DNA of 64,000 bases from Puffinus mauretanicus. Taxonomy: Eukaryota; Chordata; Aves; Procellariiformes; Procellariidae. The notes beneath the pieces were generated by a model. It saw only the letters and a program-made list of their open reading frames with translations. It did not search any database and was not told the DNA's origin. A program made the position numbers and the translations under genes. Positions 37,351-48,569 of the stretch are shown one piece after another (position 1 is the first letter of the stretch; each line of letters opens with the position of its first letter). The DNA lies in contig JAJKFH010002161.1 of the NCBI GenBank assembly GCA_023333565.1, forward strand, positions 29,334-93,333, read 5' to 3'.

Positions 37351-39589
37351 TATCACAGTGTAACTTTGCTGTTTCTAGGAGGCACCAGGCTGAAAGGAAA
37401 GCTAGCCAAACTGCCAAAAGCTACATTTGCCTGGATAATTAAACAAAAATTGTATATAAGTTTTAGGAACAATCGTGGAGACTGGTTTCAGCTTAAAAGA
37501 GTAAGTATGAACTTGGATACACATTTGGCATCTCTTAGGCCTTCAGAAGTGGCTTCAGTCGGTGAGACAATGATTTTGTAATCAAGTGCTTGTGGCACTG
37601 AAAGGTGAGAAGGATGAAAGAGGCTTCCTTTCTTATATAGTTAAATATTCCTTTATTTCTTGAAAAGCAGCAAGAAGGATTTAGAGATTTTTACCCTCAA
37701 ACATCCTACTAATCATGCAGGCAGAGAATTCATCTGAGAGGTAGGAGACATAAATTTCAGTCTCTTTAGAGACAGAAAATAATTGAAATTGAGTCCCAGA
37801 CACCCACAGTAAGTAGTCTGATCATGGGTCTTGTTGAAAAGTATGGTCACTCCTTCTGGTACTATGCTGAACCAGAGTAGTGTAGGCTGACACAGAGAAA
37901 TACTTACATTCAAACTTGAGTAAGCTTGGGCAGGAGCCAGAAACCAACTGCTTCCCACTGGCAAGCCCTGACGTCCTTTTGTGCATACTCATTAACAGCT
38001 ACTTAAGCACCTTGGTGGTTCTCTAAGGAAAAAGTTGGTGGCCCAGTCCACCAAGTACTCGTGCGTTCAGAAGTAGATGAACTGGAGTTTGGGGATCTAT
38101 GTTTTCCCCTTCAGCACTTAAGTTTTATTTATACATCTAAGCATTGGTGCACAAGGTAGGGCTAAATATATGGAAAGAATTAACATGAGGAGTTATGAAG
38201 GCACATGCGAGAGAGGAAAAATTCATCAGTCTGTTTGATAGTGGTGAAAGGGTGATTCTAATAGAGGAAAGTGCTCTCTCTATAATGAAGGAGAAATAGC
38301 TTCCAGTGAAGGGAGACCAAAGGCCAAAGGCACAGCTTTTCAATGCATGACATGCAAGAAGCACACACTTGGCTTCACTAATTTAATGTTCATTCAAAAT
38401 TTCTGCAATAATCTCTGCATACCTCTGTCTTTTAAAAACAGTGTTGCTCTTCTCCAGTAGCTTTGATGTACTGAGAAATCTAAATTTTAAACTCTGCTCT
38501 AAGTTTGAGCAGAGTTACTTTAGCTCAAATTAATTGTTAGGAAGAGCAGTTTGGCTTCCTTTTGAAATACATTCCATTCCTTTCATCCTGCACATGGTTC
38601 CTAACCAACGAACTACACTGGGGACTGACAAAAATAGGTATGATTTTTCTGGGCATTGCAGGCTATACAAGGAAAGGATGCTTTTTGGTGGTGAGGAAAA
38701 GATGGCTCCTTCCTACAGTTCCTGGTACAGTTCCTAGGGCTGGGGGTATTGGTCTTGTATGGATAAAGGCAGCCTTCCCTGAGGATGGAAGAGAGGTTTT
38801 TTGCTCTAAGGCACTTCTCTCAGTTAAAGGGAGAAGAAAAGAAGAAAGAAACTAACAATCAATTTCTGGGTATCAGCCAAGGAAAGATATGCCTGAATCC
38901 ATTAGGCTGAGAAGGTTTCATTGTGTAGCTGTTCTAAAAGATTAAGTAGCATGGCTGACTTTAGACTAAAGAACCTGAATTAAAATTACAACATTCATTG
39001 ATATAAGTGACTGACAGCAGACTGCAGATTGTACTTTATAGGCCAGTATAATATCCTCTCCTGATGTAAAGGTGACTCAACAGGCCAACAGCCAGAGAAC
39101 AGTATTTAAATATTAGAATCTGTACTGCTGACGTAAAGTTGAACAAAATTGAAACTGCATTTGAAAATCAAAATATGAAAAAAGAAGAGACAGTATTTAG
39201 ATTTAAGCTGACAGAGCTCAAAAGTCACAAACGTTACTACAGTTTTTCAGATAATAGCCAATAGTGCCAATTGGAAAAAATATCTATGTTCTAATCTCTT
39301 GTCAGCTATGACTAAAGAAGAGATTTTGAAAATCAGCACTGTTTTGGCATGATTTTCTCTCTGTCCTCTGACTTATACATGGGTCCAAAAAAACCCCCAT
39401 GCCTGAAGCTAAGACCTCCATCCATACTAAAATCTCCACCAGTTTCCATAGGAAGAGCAGGGCAGTTTTTTTCGGCATTCTTATGTACCTTTCTTCACAA
39501 TAAAAGAATAGGATGCTCTATACAATCCAATGTAGTTAGTGTGAGACTAGCAAGAGAAAATACTTCATATCTAGAGTATATCTCAGTCC
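37351..39589. other. AT-rich non-coding stretch, no feature recognised
   Basis: No supportable gene or repeat. Open frames of 67-100 codons overlap on both strands and have no recognisable motif. Confidence 0.45.
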
Positions 39590-39619
39590 AAGGAAGAAGT
39601 CATAACTTATGATTTATAT

Positions 39620-39845
39620 TCAGAGAGCTAAGGTTGGAGAGGACCAGGTCACCTCATCTGATTGTCTGTATCATAGGACACTACATTTGAGGTCTTTACA
39701 TTTAGTTGTCATTCAACTCGTAAGTCATTTTTGTGAAGCTTCAAATTTTTTAATTTGTGGAGGGCAGAACTGCAGTATTCCAACATCAGTCTCACCAATA
39801 ATGCATACAGAGACAAATAGTCATTGCCCTTCTTCTTGTATTTAA
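39620..39845 (-). repeat. Possible old antisense CR1-like fragment
   Basis: Words such as 'ggttggagaggaccaggtcacctcatctgattgt' and 'gcagaactgcagtattccaacatcagtctcaccaataatgcatacagag' resemble reverse-complement CR1/L3 3' sequence, strongly diverged. It ends where the LTR at 39851 begins, so that LTR may have inserted into or beside it. Confidence 0.4.
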
Positions 39846-39850
39846 ATAAC

Positions 39851-40021
39851 TGTTGTAGTTTAACCTGGCAGGCAGTCAAACACCACATAGCTGCTCACTC
39901 CCTCCCCCCCCTCCCCCGCAGATTCTCCCTGTCCCCCCGGGATGGGGAAGAGAATTAAAAAAAAAAAGTAAAATTTGTGGATTGAGATAAAGATAGTTTA
40001 ATAGAACAGAAAAAAAAAAAG

Positions 40022-40059
<38 letters not shown>

Positions 40060-40391
40060 GAATATACAAAGCGAGTGCAATTGCTTACCACCCGCTGACC
40101 GATAACCAAGTAGCGATTGCTACTTTCTGGACCACGCCTCCCATTCATATATTGAGCATGATGTCACATGGTATGGAATACCGTGTCAGCCAGCTGTCCC
40201 AGCTGTCCCAGCTATGCTCCCTCCCAGCCTTTTGTGTACTTGGCAGAGCATAGGAAGCTGAAAAGTCCTTGACTAGCAGGGTACTTAACAACAACTAAAA
40301 ACATTAGTGTGTTATCAACGTTCTTCTGATACTAAATTCAAAACACAGCACTAGGAAGAAATTTAACTCTATCCCAGCCGAAACCAGGACA
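39851..40391 (-). mobile_element. 3' LTR of the provirus
   Basis: A 541-bp LTR. Minus strand starts TGTCCTGGTTTCGGCTGGGA and ends GGTTAAACTACAACA. It joins directly to the proviral 3' region at 40392. It has the same central sequence type as the LTR at 58798-59318 ('gataaccaagtagc', 'gagcatgatgtcacatg') and differs from the solo LTR at 24108. Carries an (AAT)n expansion at 40023-40060 and C-runs at 39900-39940 that would form G-runs on the sense (minus) strand. Confidence 0.92.
40023..40060. repeat. (AAT)n microsatellite inside the LTR
   Basis: About 12-13 uninterrupted AAT units. The LTR at 58798 has only a short, interrupted AAT run at the same place, so the expansion arose within this copy or its close relatives. 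Confidence 0.9.
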
Positions 40392-40819
40392 GTATCCACC
40401 TCTTATTCTATACCATCTACATCATGCCTAGGTCTTACATTTTCCAATACTTTCCAATTAATCACCACCACCTTTCTTGTCTTTTGATATATACACACAG
40501 ATATCATTCCCTTAGTCTATGGGCCATCCCTCTAAAATATCCATTGAGTTCATTTAGTCCATGACTTTGGGCTCCATCTGTCATAACAGTCTTTCAGAGC
40601 AGGAGAGATGGTGTGTGGTGTTGGATTGTTGCATCCTGAAGCTGGTTCTGATTCCATCATCACTGCACTCGTCCGGTTCTATCATCGTTGTACTTGGTTC
40701 GGTTTCATCAGAGTTCATTCTTCGTTAATCTGGGTGATTTTTGCTGCAATGCCATTGATAGCAACAATAGAAATGGTGATATACAATAACATATAACAAT
40801 TAACATCGTACAATTCAGT
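40392..40819 (-). other. Proviral 3' non-coding region, no env
   Basis: Lies between the end of the integrase frame and the 3' LTR. No transmembrane or surface-protein-like frame is seen on the minus strand, in line with env-less ERV-L elements. Confidence 0.6.
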
Positions 40820-41187
40820 TCATTGGCTATTTTCACCCAAAATCAAATCCCCTTGAGGTACACATCGGAGTTCCCCATCCTTTCACATTACCCACAAAGT
40901 GCACCCAGGACCTTGAGCAAACGCAATCCCACGAACGGGTTTTCCCTGCCCTGCCCTCCAGAGGCAGGAGTAACCCAGACTGTCTTCCCCAGCATATTTT
41001 TTATGTGCACGACAGGGACTTTATCCCCATCTTCAGTGCACAAAAGTTTTGATAGGGCAGGGCCAGCTCGATTGAAAGATCCCCTGGTGTTGACTAACCA
41101 GGTGGCTTTTGCTAAATGTGTATCCCAATGCTTGAATGTCCCACCACCCATTGCCCTCAGCGTAGTCTTTAGCAGTCCATTGTATCA
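40820..41187 (-). pseudogene. pol: Integrase C-terminal part, broken
   Basis: Continues the integrase frame after an in-frame TGA at 41185-41187. A 264-nt open segment (40888-41151) in the same frame contains WLVNTRGS and AGPALSKLL, followed by a basic region near VPVVHIKNMLGKTVWV, typical of retroviral integrase C-termini. A one-base frame change near 40930-40945 puts the last part in another frame. There a second TGA occurs at 40883-40885, and the frame then ends at 40820-40822. Both in-frame stops could be CGA-to-TGA changes of the kind CpG decay produces (inference). Confidence 0.8.
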
Positions 41188-42225
41188 TTCGATTTTCCCA
41201 GAGGCTGGTGCATGGTAGGGAATGTGATATACCCACTCAATGCCATGCTCTTTGGCCCAGGTGTCTATGAGGGTGTTTTGGAAATGAGTCCCGTTGTCTG
41301 ACTCAATGCTTTCTGGGGTGCCATGTCGCCATAGGACTTGCTTTTCACGGCCCAGGATGGTGTTCCAGGTGGTGGCATGGGGCACGGGATACGTTTCTAG
41401 CCACCTGGTTGTTGCTTCCACCATGGTGAGCACATAGCGCTTGCCTTGGTGGGTTTGTGGGAGTGTGATATAATCAGTCTGCCAAGCCTCCCCATATTTA
41501 TATTTCAACCATCGTCCCCCATACCAGAAAGGCTTTACTCGCTTGGCTTGCTTGATTGCAGCGCATGTTTCACATTCATGGAAAACCTGTGCAATAGCAT
41601 CCATGGTCAAGTCCACCCCTTGATCACGAGCCCATCTATATGTTGCATCTCTTCCTTGATGGCCTGAGGCGTCATGCGCCCACCGAGCTATAAATAATTC
41701 ACCCTTATATTGCCAGTCCAGATCTGCCTGAGCCACTTCAATCTTAGCAGCCTGGTCCACCTGCTGGTTGTTTTGATGTTCTTCAGTGGCCTGACTCTTG
41801 GGTACGTGAGCATCTACGTGATGTACTTTTACAACCAGGTTTTTTACCCAGGCAGCAAAACCTTGCCACAATGCGGCAGCCCAGATGGGTTTACCTCTGC
41901 GCTGCCAGTTGTTCTGCTTCCACTGCTGCAACCACCCCCACAGGGCATTTGCCACCATCCATGAGTCAGTATAGAGATAAAGTACTGGCCATTTTTCTCG
42001 TTCAGCAATATCCGAGGCCAGCTGGATGGCTTTCACCTCTGCAAACTGGCTCGACTCACCTTCTCCTTCAGCAGTTTCTGCGACTTGGGGTATAGGACTC
42101 CATACAGCAGCTTTCCACCTCTGATGCTTTCCCACAAGGCGACAGGACCCATCAGTGAACAGGGCATATTGCTTCTCATTTTCTGGTAGTTTGTTATACA
42201 GTGGGGCCTCTTCAGCACTGATCAC
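41185..42225 (-). pseudogene. pol: ERV-L-like RNase H and integrase, truncated pol
   Basis: A 346-codon open frame. Residues about 20-150 form an RNase H domain with acidic residues at D25 (FTDGS), E63 (EVKAIQLA) and D87 (LYTDSW), and a later HVDAH segment. Residues about 180-215 hold the integrase HHCC zinc-binding motif (HDASGHQG ... CETC). The catalytic core has D in QTDYITLP, D in SDNGTHF 59 residues later, and E in SGKIE with 35 residues between, the canonical D,D(35)E spacing. The frame stops at the codon right after that Glu. The start is a deletion junction, not a real N-terminus: polymerase motifs are missing and gag sequence abuts at about 42220-42240. Dead as a gene, but the catalytic residues are unmutated, suggesting moderate age. 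Confidence 0.92.
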
Positions 42226-42229
42226 TACT

Positions 42230-42927
42230 CCTAATGGCTGAGATACTGGTCCATACAGGTGGGGAGTAGGACATATCCTCTTTGAGTTGCTGCTGGGACA
42301 ATTTCTCAGCTATCATGTCTGGCAGTTTCTCCACAGCCGAGATGCAGGTCCACAGGGAGGAAGAGAGTCTTTCTTCGTATTGCCAGAGTTGGCCAGCCAA
42401 TTCATCCACCATTTGTTTCTCTGTGTCTTTTCTAGGTCATTATAGCCAATGAGTTTGCATAGGATGCTGGTGCGCTCCGTACAAACTTCCACCACATGGG
42501 TCGGGTGCATTGGACTTCATCTGGATCTTTGGGTAATTGCTCGTTGTTCAGGTCATCATAAATCATCTCCAGCATGCCTAATTCCCTCAGGTACTGGATA
42601 CGTCACTTGTCTGGGTGACATGTAACATTTTCCTTGAAGGGATACCTTTCCTTCACACCTGACAGGAGTCACCTCCAGAGGCTGAGGGTTTGTGCCCCTT
42701 GTCTATTTGCTTTGTCAGTGCCACCTTCCCTAGAAAGGCTTGGCTTCCCTATCCTCTAATTCCAGGCTACTGGCCCCGTTATCCCAGCATTGGAGCAGCC
42801 AGGTGATAATGTGCTCGCCTGGATGACAACTGAAATCTTTTTGCAGTCTCGCAGCTTATTCAGGGATAGGGAATCAGGGGTTTATGGCTTCTGCCTCTTC
42901 CTCCTCCTGCTGTTGTGATGGCCTCAG
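42230..42927 (-). pseudogene. gag: Decayed gag (capsid-region) sequence
   Basis: Minus-strand translation in alternating frames gives a continuous Gag-like sequence: a WLLQCWDNGASSLELE segment (about 42770-42820), a CTERTSILCKLIGY segment and a downstream KWWMNWLANSGN segment (about 42390-42490), and then LPPCGPASRLW. At least three frame changes or stops break it. It directly follows the leader ORF and ends at the junction with the RNase H region near 42220-42240. No CCHC zinc knuckle was found before the junction; it may have been lost with the deletion. Confidence 0.7.
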
Positions 42928-43632
42928 TTAATCTTCATCCCTTACTAAATGAGGTGATTTTGTTGTGTGTTTCTTCTTCTGTATAGGGGCAACTGATACC
43001 GGCACAGGTTGGTTCTCTGGTTCGGCCGCAGTGACTGTTGCTAGGGTTTGGGTAGCTGCAGTGCCTGTCACAGGGGTTTGAGTAGCCACCATGTCTGTTG
43101 CTGGGGTTGATCTCTGGACAGTATTCCTAAATAGTTCTTTAGCCCTAAACAAGACCTGAACCACATTCAGGAGACATAGCAATATGAACATGCTTGTTTG
43201 AACATCCCAAGGATATTCAAAATTCTCAAGAACTGTTGTGGAGGGCTTCACAAAGAGGATAGAAGAAAAAGGAGTTTCTGGCAATGTGCAAGGGAAGGTG
43301 AAGGAGTCGGGGAAAGTGTCCCACCCCATCTCCCCCATAAATTCGTTCCAAGGAGAAAAAGTAAAGAGTGTAATTATTAATGTTTCCGAGACCTGGCTCC
43401 CAAGGTACAGAGGTGATGACAATGCTGAGTACAAATACCTGGTCAGACTCACGACCAATGATTTTATCATATCATAAAACAGTGTTACACAGTGCAGCAA
43501 AATGATAACCCTGACCCAGCTCCAAGCAGTGATAAACAGCACAACAGGGAATATATACTGCATTGTGCATATATAAATCCCACTCCCTATCTCCAGCTCC
43601 ATGACATTGTGATTGGGTGTATGAAACCACAC
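42928..43632 (-). CDS. Proviral Gag-like leader ORF with two hydrophobic segments
   Basis: An intact 234-codon frame beginning MWFHTPNHNV. Hydrophobic segments lie at about residues 27-53 (IFPVVLFITAW...IILLHCVTLFY) and 147-162 (MFILLCLLNVVQVLF), long enough to span a membrane. Residues about 172-200 are Thr/Ala/Val-rich with an ATQTPVTGTAATQT repetition. The C-terminus is basic then acidic (KKKHTTKS...VRDED). The frame ends at a stop (42928-42930), after which the same frame continues with Gag-like acidic/Gln-rich sequence, so the stop is probably a later mutation and the ORF is the N-terminal part of Gag or a leader protein. Membrane segments at the start of a Gag are unusual; function is unknown. 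Confidence 0.6.
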   Translation of the reverse strand: MWFHTPNHNVMELEIGSGIYICTMQYIFPVVLFITAWSWVRVIILLHCVTLFYDMIKSLVVSLTRYLYSALSSPLYLGSQVSETLIITLFTFSPWNEFMGEMGWDTFPDSFTFPCTLPETPFSSILFVKPSTTVLENFEYPWDVQTSMFILLCLLNVVQVLFRAKELFRNTVQRSTPATDMVATQTPVTGTAATQTLATVTAAEPENQPVPVSVAPIQKKKHTTKSPHLVRDED

Positions 43633-43640
43633 TTTGTCTG

Positions 43641-46600
43641 AGAAGACCTATTTTACCAAGTGATGCAGGTGACTGTTTTCATTATTTACTCTTCCACCCA
43701 CTTTAAATAATCCCATAATGTCAAATATTTATAACCTACTTCCAGGTCACTGACTTAAATGTTTAAAAGAAATAGAACTCTTTCAATGATCAATCCCCCA
43801 AAATCTAACCAAAACTGTCAGTTCCTAATGTTTGTTAATATTTGACCTATCAATATTAAAGAACAGTAACATTTTTAAACAGGATTCTATGCAATAATGA
43901 ATTAGCCCTTTATAAAAGCTTAGTTATTGCAATGATGCCATTATTTTTATTAGTTTAACTTACAGCCTTCTCAGAAAAAGAAATCATGCTTGACGAGATT
44001 TATTTTCATTAAATTAAAGTTATGGAGATAATTGTATTCTAATCCTTTGTCACCTGAACACTGTAGCGGCTTTTCTGTTATTTTGCCTCAGACTAGTAGG
44101 ACTTCAACTGGCTTATAAAAATATTCACGTTATCAATGTGTCTTCCTTGAACACTGATCTAATGCCTTATAATCGTCAATAGTGACTCCAATATTCAAAA
44201 GTCAGACAGTTTTTTGGAATACAAGGTACAAGTTTCCAGACCTGGTAGTATTTAGTTACAAATCAGTTTAGACAGAAATCCTCTGCAGTTACTGAGATAT
44301 CACTCACTGAGTATATAGAGAAAAGTGACTTATTTAAAGAAGTGTTTAATATGTATGGGGGTGCCTTGTATATAAGCTGATAAAACATATAAAAATTATC
44401 ATCATTATTCACTCAGCTTTCTTACCTAATGTACAGCTCTACCTCACCGTCTTTACCCTTGTTTACAGGCTCATGTTTTAAAGGTTATTCTTCCAGAAGC
44501 ATCCATCCCTTCCAAAATCAAATATAAGTGCAAAGGAAGAGAAGAGGGGAAATCCATATACATTTTCCTGAAACATAAGACTGGCTTCCTAAAGATGAGC
44601 AGTGAACTCCACAAAATAGGTATATGTATATGTCTCCACTTTAGTGTATAGCAGTGCTCTTACTTTCACTGCAACGCAATTGATCAAGCATCTTTCCCTT
44701 AGGGCAGATGGTTGTGTTATGGTGTTCCTGTGCTCCAAACCAGAGCTTATTCCCGCCACATAATAGATCCACTTCTAAATAGCAGTTTGGGGAAGAAGTA
44801 ATAATGTGTGGTGCTGTTGGGGTCTATAATTACCTAGATTTATATTATGGGGAAATGGAAGCAGTAAGATGGAGCAAAAATAGGACTCATTATACCTCTA
44901 TCCCATGTCTAGGTTTGAAAAAGCAATAGTTGATTTCAGCCTGAGAAGAAGCCATTCCTAGGATATAACTATCATATTAAGTACCATAAAAATAGATTTT
45001 TGAGCCAATGGAAGAGAATCTTCAGCAAATGAGAACATCAGAGAATGTCTCATACATTTTATGAATTATACTCTACAGTATTTCATGCCAGGTACAATTT
45101 AGATATCATATGCTATGGGCAAATAAGTAGGAAGCAAAACCCCAGCATTTTTAGATCAGTAGGAAAAAAATGCCAAAAATATCTCTCTTTGCACTGAGAC
45201 GGTAAGAAACACAAAAGACAAAAATTATTATGAGTCATCTTTAAAATATCCCTGCCTCTGTGAGAAGGCAGATAGGGACAGAATGTATGAGAGTCACTAG
45301 TCAGCATGTGTGAGGGAAGCCTACACCAAGACAAAACTGTTCCAAAACATGAATTTTGTGAAATGCATAAGGAAAAGTTTGAGTCTTTCACAAAACTTGA
45401 CAGAAATAATGCTACTTAGCTTAGAAAATCTACAGTACTGAAGCTGCAAAAATTCCTTTTGTTCTGTAGAAAGACAGTGACTTAAAGGAGATAATCTAAA
45501 ACAGAAATTCATTTCCATTCTCCGGCAAAACTGGTGGCATTTGTACCATTCCCAGGTTGTATGAAAGTGCAGATAAATTTTACATTTCTGCTGACATTTT
45601 TGTTTTTGTTTAAAATTAAAATAAGTTGTTCTCTTAGTATCCAGAGTAGTGTTGGTCCTAACTTCTAGTGGAGTGGCTGGAGCGATAGCATTGCACTGTT
45701 GTGCTGATATTTGTTTTCTCTGGTTAAATAAGCTTGATTTTGAAACAACATTTCATGGTAAGTGGTATCAGATGAAAAATTTCTTGTCTTGCTAAAATGC
45801 AGCTCAATATCTAGATTCTTATCTCTTTCAGCTGTGTGCTTTGTACAGGGTGTGACTGCCAGGAACTAGAACAACAACTAGGAGGTTTTGATTTGATGGT
45901 CCCTAAAGTTGAAGGGAGAAGTCTCAGGTTTTGGCCTTCATATAGTTCCTTATTGAGGAAGTATATCCTTCTCATTAATTCCGCATTGCAAAAAAAAGTT
46001 GAAAATGTATATTGCATGTCTGAACTATGCATGACAGACACTGAAAATGTGATTCCTCCTCCATTTGAAAATGTTTATTACTGCAGATGCAAAACCAACT
46101 CAGGCATGGATGCCAGGAGGTTCACCAGTGACCATCTGTGATTCTTCATACAGATACAGTTTCAAAACTGGAACCAAACACAGGAATTCTTGCAGAGCTT
46201 TTAAATAACCAGTTCCTGTAGATTACTAGGAAAAGGCTACTAAAGTAAACCAATAAAAGAATTTGTAAAAATAATAAGAAATGTGAAAACATTCTCGTGC
46301 CAAGAAGGCTTTTACTGATACAAAAAAAAAAATCATAAATTGTTTCAACCTTATTAAAGAGCAAATTATAATGTCCATGATGGAACAGATGAGCAGCCTG
46401 AACTCTTCTCTCCCATTGCCAAAGCCTGAAATCAGAATTCTCTAGTTACCTGACAACTGACTTTTATTTGCTGACCAAGTATTTTAGTGCTGTGTGGAAT
46501 AATGGCCCTGTATACATTGACGCCTCAGCTGCAGAGGTAATAAAAGTGAAAATCCACTCCTAACACATGGCTCTGGCTGATGTTGCTCTTGGAAGGAAAT

Positions 46601-46940
46601 CTTAATGGCCTTAGAAATCTGTGCCCCCTTGAGTGAGATTAGAGACGAAAAGCTATCCAGAGAATAAGCAGGAGAATCTGGCATTGATTTATTGCCTTAC
46701 AGAGATGATTTATTTATTCTGATTTCCAGATGCATATCTCAGATTCTGTAATACAGTGCAATAATTCAAAATGAAAACTTTAAAGAATACTATTTGTGCA
46801 GTTCTTAGTAGCCTGTCCTGAAAATATTCCTAGAGGACATGCTAAAAAAAGGATTTCAGGACATCATCCTACTCACCATCCTGAATCAAAATATTTCTAC
46901 GTCATAGCTGGCAGCATGTATGTCTTGCCTATTTTTTAAG
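43641..46940. other. AT-rich non-coding stretch, no feature recognised
   Basis: The search for the provirus' 5' LTR here was negative on both strands. No gene or well-preserved repeat is supportable. A 101-codon plus frame at 45836-46141 has several Cys residues but no recognisable domain. Confidence 0.45.
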
Positions 46941-46954
46941 AATAGTCATAATTT

Positions 46955-47275
46955 CCTTATACAATTCAGTCTGAAGAGTTAGAAGGTTCTTTCCAATGTC
47001 TAACCAAAGCCTCCTTCTTTACAATTTGAGTTCATTACTTCTCATCCTGTTCCTAATGACAAGTTCAAATTGCAGAAGGGGAGAGTTGATTGCACTAATT
47101 TATATTAGATCAATGATTTGTATTAAGCAGCGAGAAATTACAACTGGGTCATCGACACAACTCTGCTATCTGATATCCTCTGTGAAAGAAAGGAACTTTG
47201 TCATATTTCTCACAAACGTGCTAATAAAGATAAAAGAGGTAATAACAAAACTGAACTGTCCCAGCCACTTACTGC
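46955..47275 (-). repeat. Antisense CR1-like LINE fragment, old
   Basis: 'agaaggttctttccaatgtctaaccaaagcctccttctttacaatttgagttcattacttctcatcctgttcct' is a diverged reverse complement of the CR1 region around the ORF2 C-terminus. Homology fades to the right. Confidence 0.6.
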
Positions 47276-48569
47276 ACTGATTTGACTCCAGACAGCTGCA
47301 ATATGAAACTTCTGTCGCTTTCCTAACCCAATTTCTATTTTATAGTGTCTGTAACGCATATATCCTCAGGCACTCCACATAAAAACATAATTAAAACAAA
47401 TATTACACTGAATAAGCTTTTAGAAACAAAGTATCCTTTTACTGTCAGTTCCTTCTAGCAAAGAGAAATGTGATGCTGTATATCCAAAGGGTTTGCTGGG
47501 AAGATGAACCCAGGGAACATTTGGAAGACATGAATCAAATGAGCACGGCGTACTAATATGCTGATACTCAACGTTCACCATGGACAAAGACAGTGATGAG
47601 TCTGATGCATCAACAATATTTTCATATTAATTCCTGAAGCAATTGACAGCCAATGCAGCTGAAACCAAATAAGAGCTGCAGCATGTGCAGTAAGATTAGC
47701 TTACATTAACATGAATGCTGTAGTATTTTTTATGACTTGGGAGAAAGAGTTAGGGTAAAATCAAAACAAGACAAAGGGAGATGCTCATCAATTTTTAAAA
47801 TTTGTTTATTTACCAATTCTGTTGGCAATATACCTGCTCCAAAATTGCATTAACTAGTGTGAAGAAAAGTAGATTTGAAACAAATAGGCACTTAACAGCA
47901 GAACTCCATGCCCTTAATGAAAATTCTGTTCATTTACAGAACATTTCATGTAACCCAAGAATTTTAATTTTAGCAGCCCAGTGAACACTCTCCAAAGAGG
48001 CAGAGAAAACTGGGTCATATCATATTCTGAATGTTTTAAATGTTTTGAATTCTGAATGTTTTAAACCTGAACAACTTCAAATTCTGTTAAGACAGGCACT
48101 AATTAGAACAAGTGCAATTGTAAGTTTATCATCATCCTTTTATTTTTGAGGGGTGTGTTTTCTGTATTTGTTCTAAAAGAGGCTCCCAGTTTAATTAAGA
48201 CCTCTTGAATCTCTCTCTTCTATAATGTCTTTATCCCTTTACCCTTCCTCTTATGTCACAAAAATAGATCTCCCTATTGAAAAGAGGAATTTGTGATTTT
48301 AGAGATAGCTTTTTTGGAACATTCTAAAATGTCTTTGAAATTGGGATACCCAGCTTGATATAATTAGGACTACCCATATAAAACTGTTTACTGATTATGT
48401 GTGTAATAAAGGAATTCTGTATATATGCAACACAAACAAAGAAACAAATCCCAAACAATTACACTACACAAATTTACACTACATAAACTTGTGTAAGCCT
48501 AAGTGGTTATTATTAATCTCCATTATAAAGACAGAAAAAGCCCTTAGATTTTGCTACAAGTCAAAAATA
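47276..48569. other. AT-rich non-coding stretch, no feature recognised
   Basis: Short open frames only (about 60 codons). A short tandem duplication 'aatgttttaaatgttttgaattctgaatgttttaa' is visible at about 48030-48065. Confidence 0.45.

Larger units (their letters stand above)
39851..43640 (-). mobile_element. Truncated ERV-L-like endogenous provirus
   Basis: On the minus strand the order is Gag-like leader ORF (43632-42928), decayed gag (about 42927-42230), RNase H plus integrase (42225-40820), about 430 bp of 3' non-coding sequence without env, and one LTR (40391-39851). Missing parts are the 5' LTR, protease and nearly all of reverse transcriptase. Beyond 43640 I see no LTR or other retroviral sequence. 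Class III/ERV-L assignment rests on the LTR family (its solo copy has a 5-bp target duplication), the absence of env and the Pol sequence type. In-frame stops and a frameshift make it defective. The region just before the LTR (40392-40410, minus) is only weakly purine-rich. Confidence 0.88.

Noticed and set aside
40823..42095. Plus-strand frames across the provirus (131, 73, 84 and 74 codons)
   Set aside because: Complementary shadows of the minus-strand integrase and RNase H, which carry the catalytic motifs.
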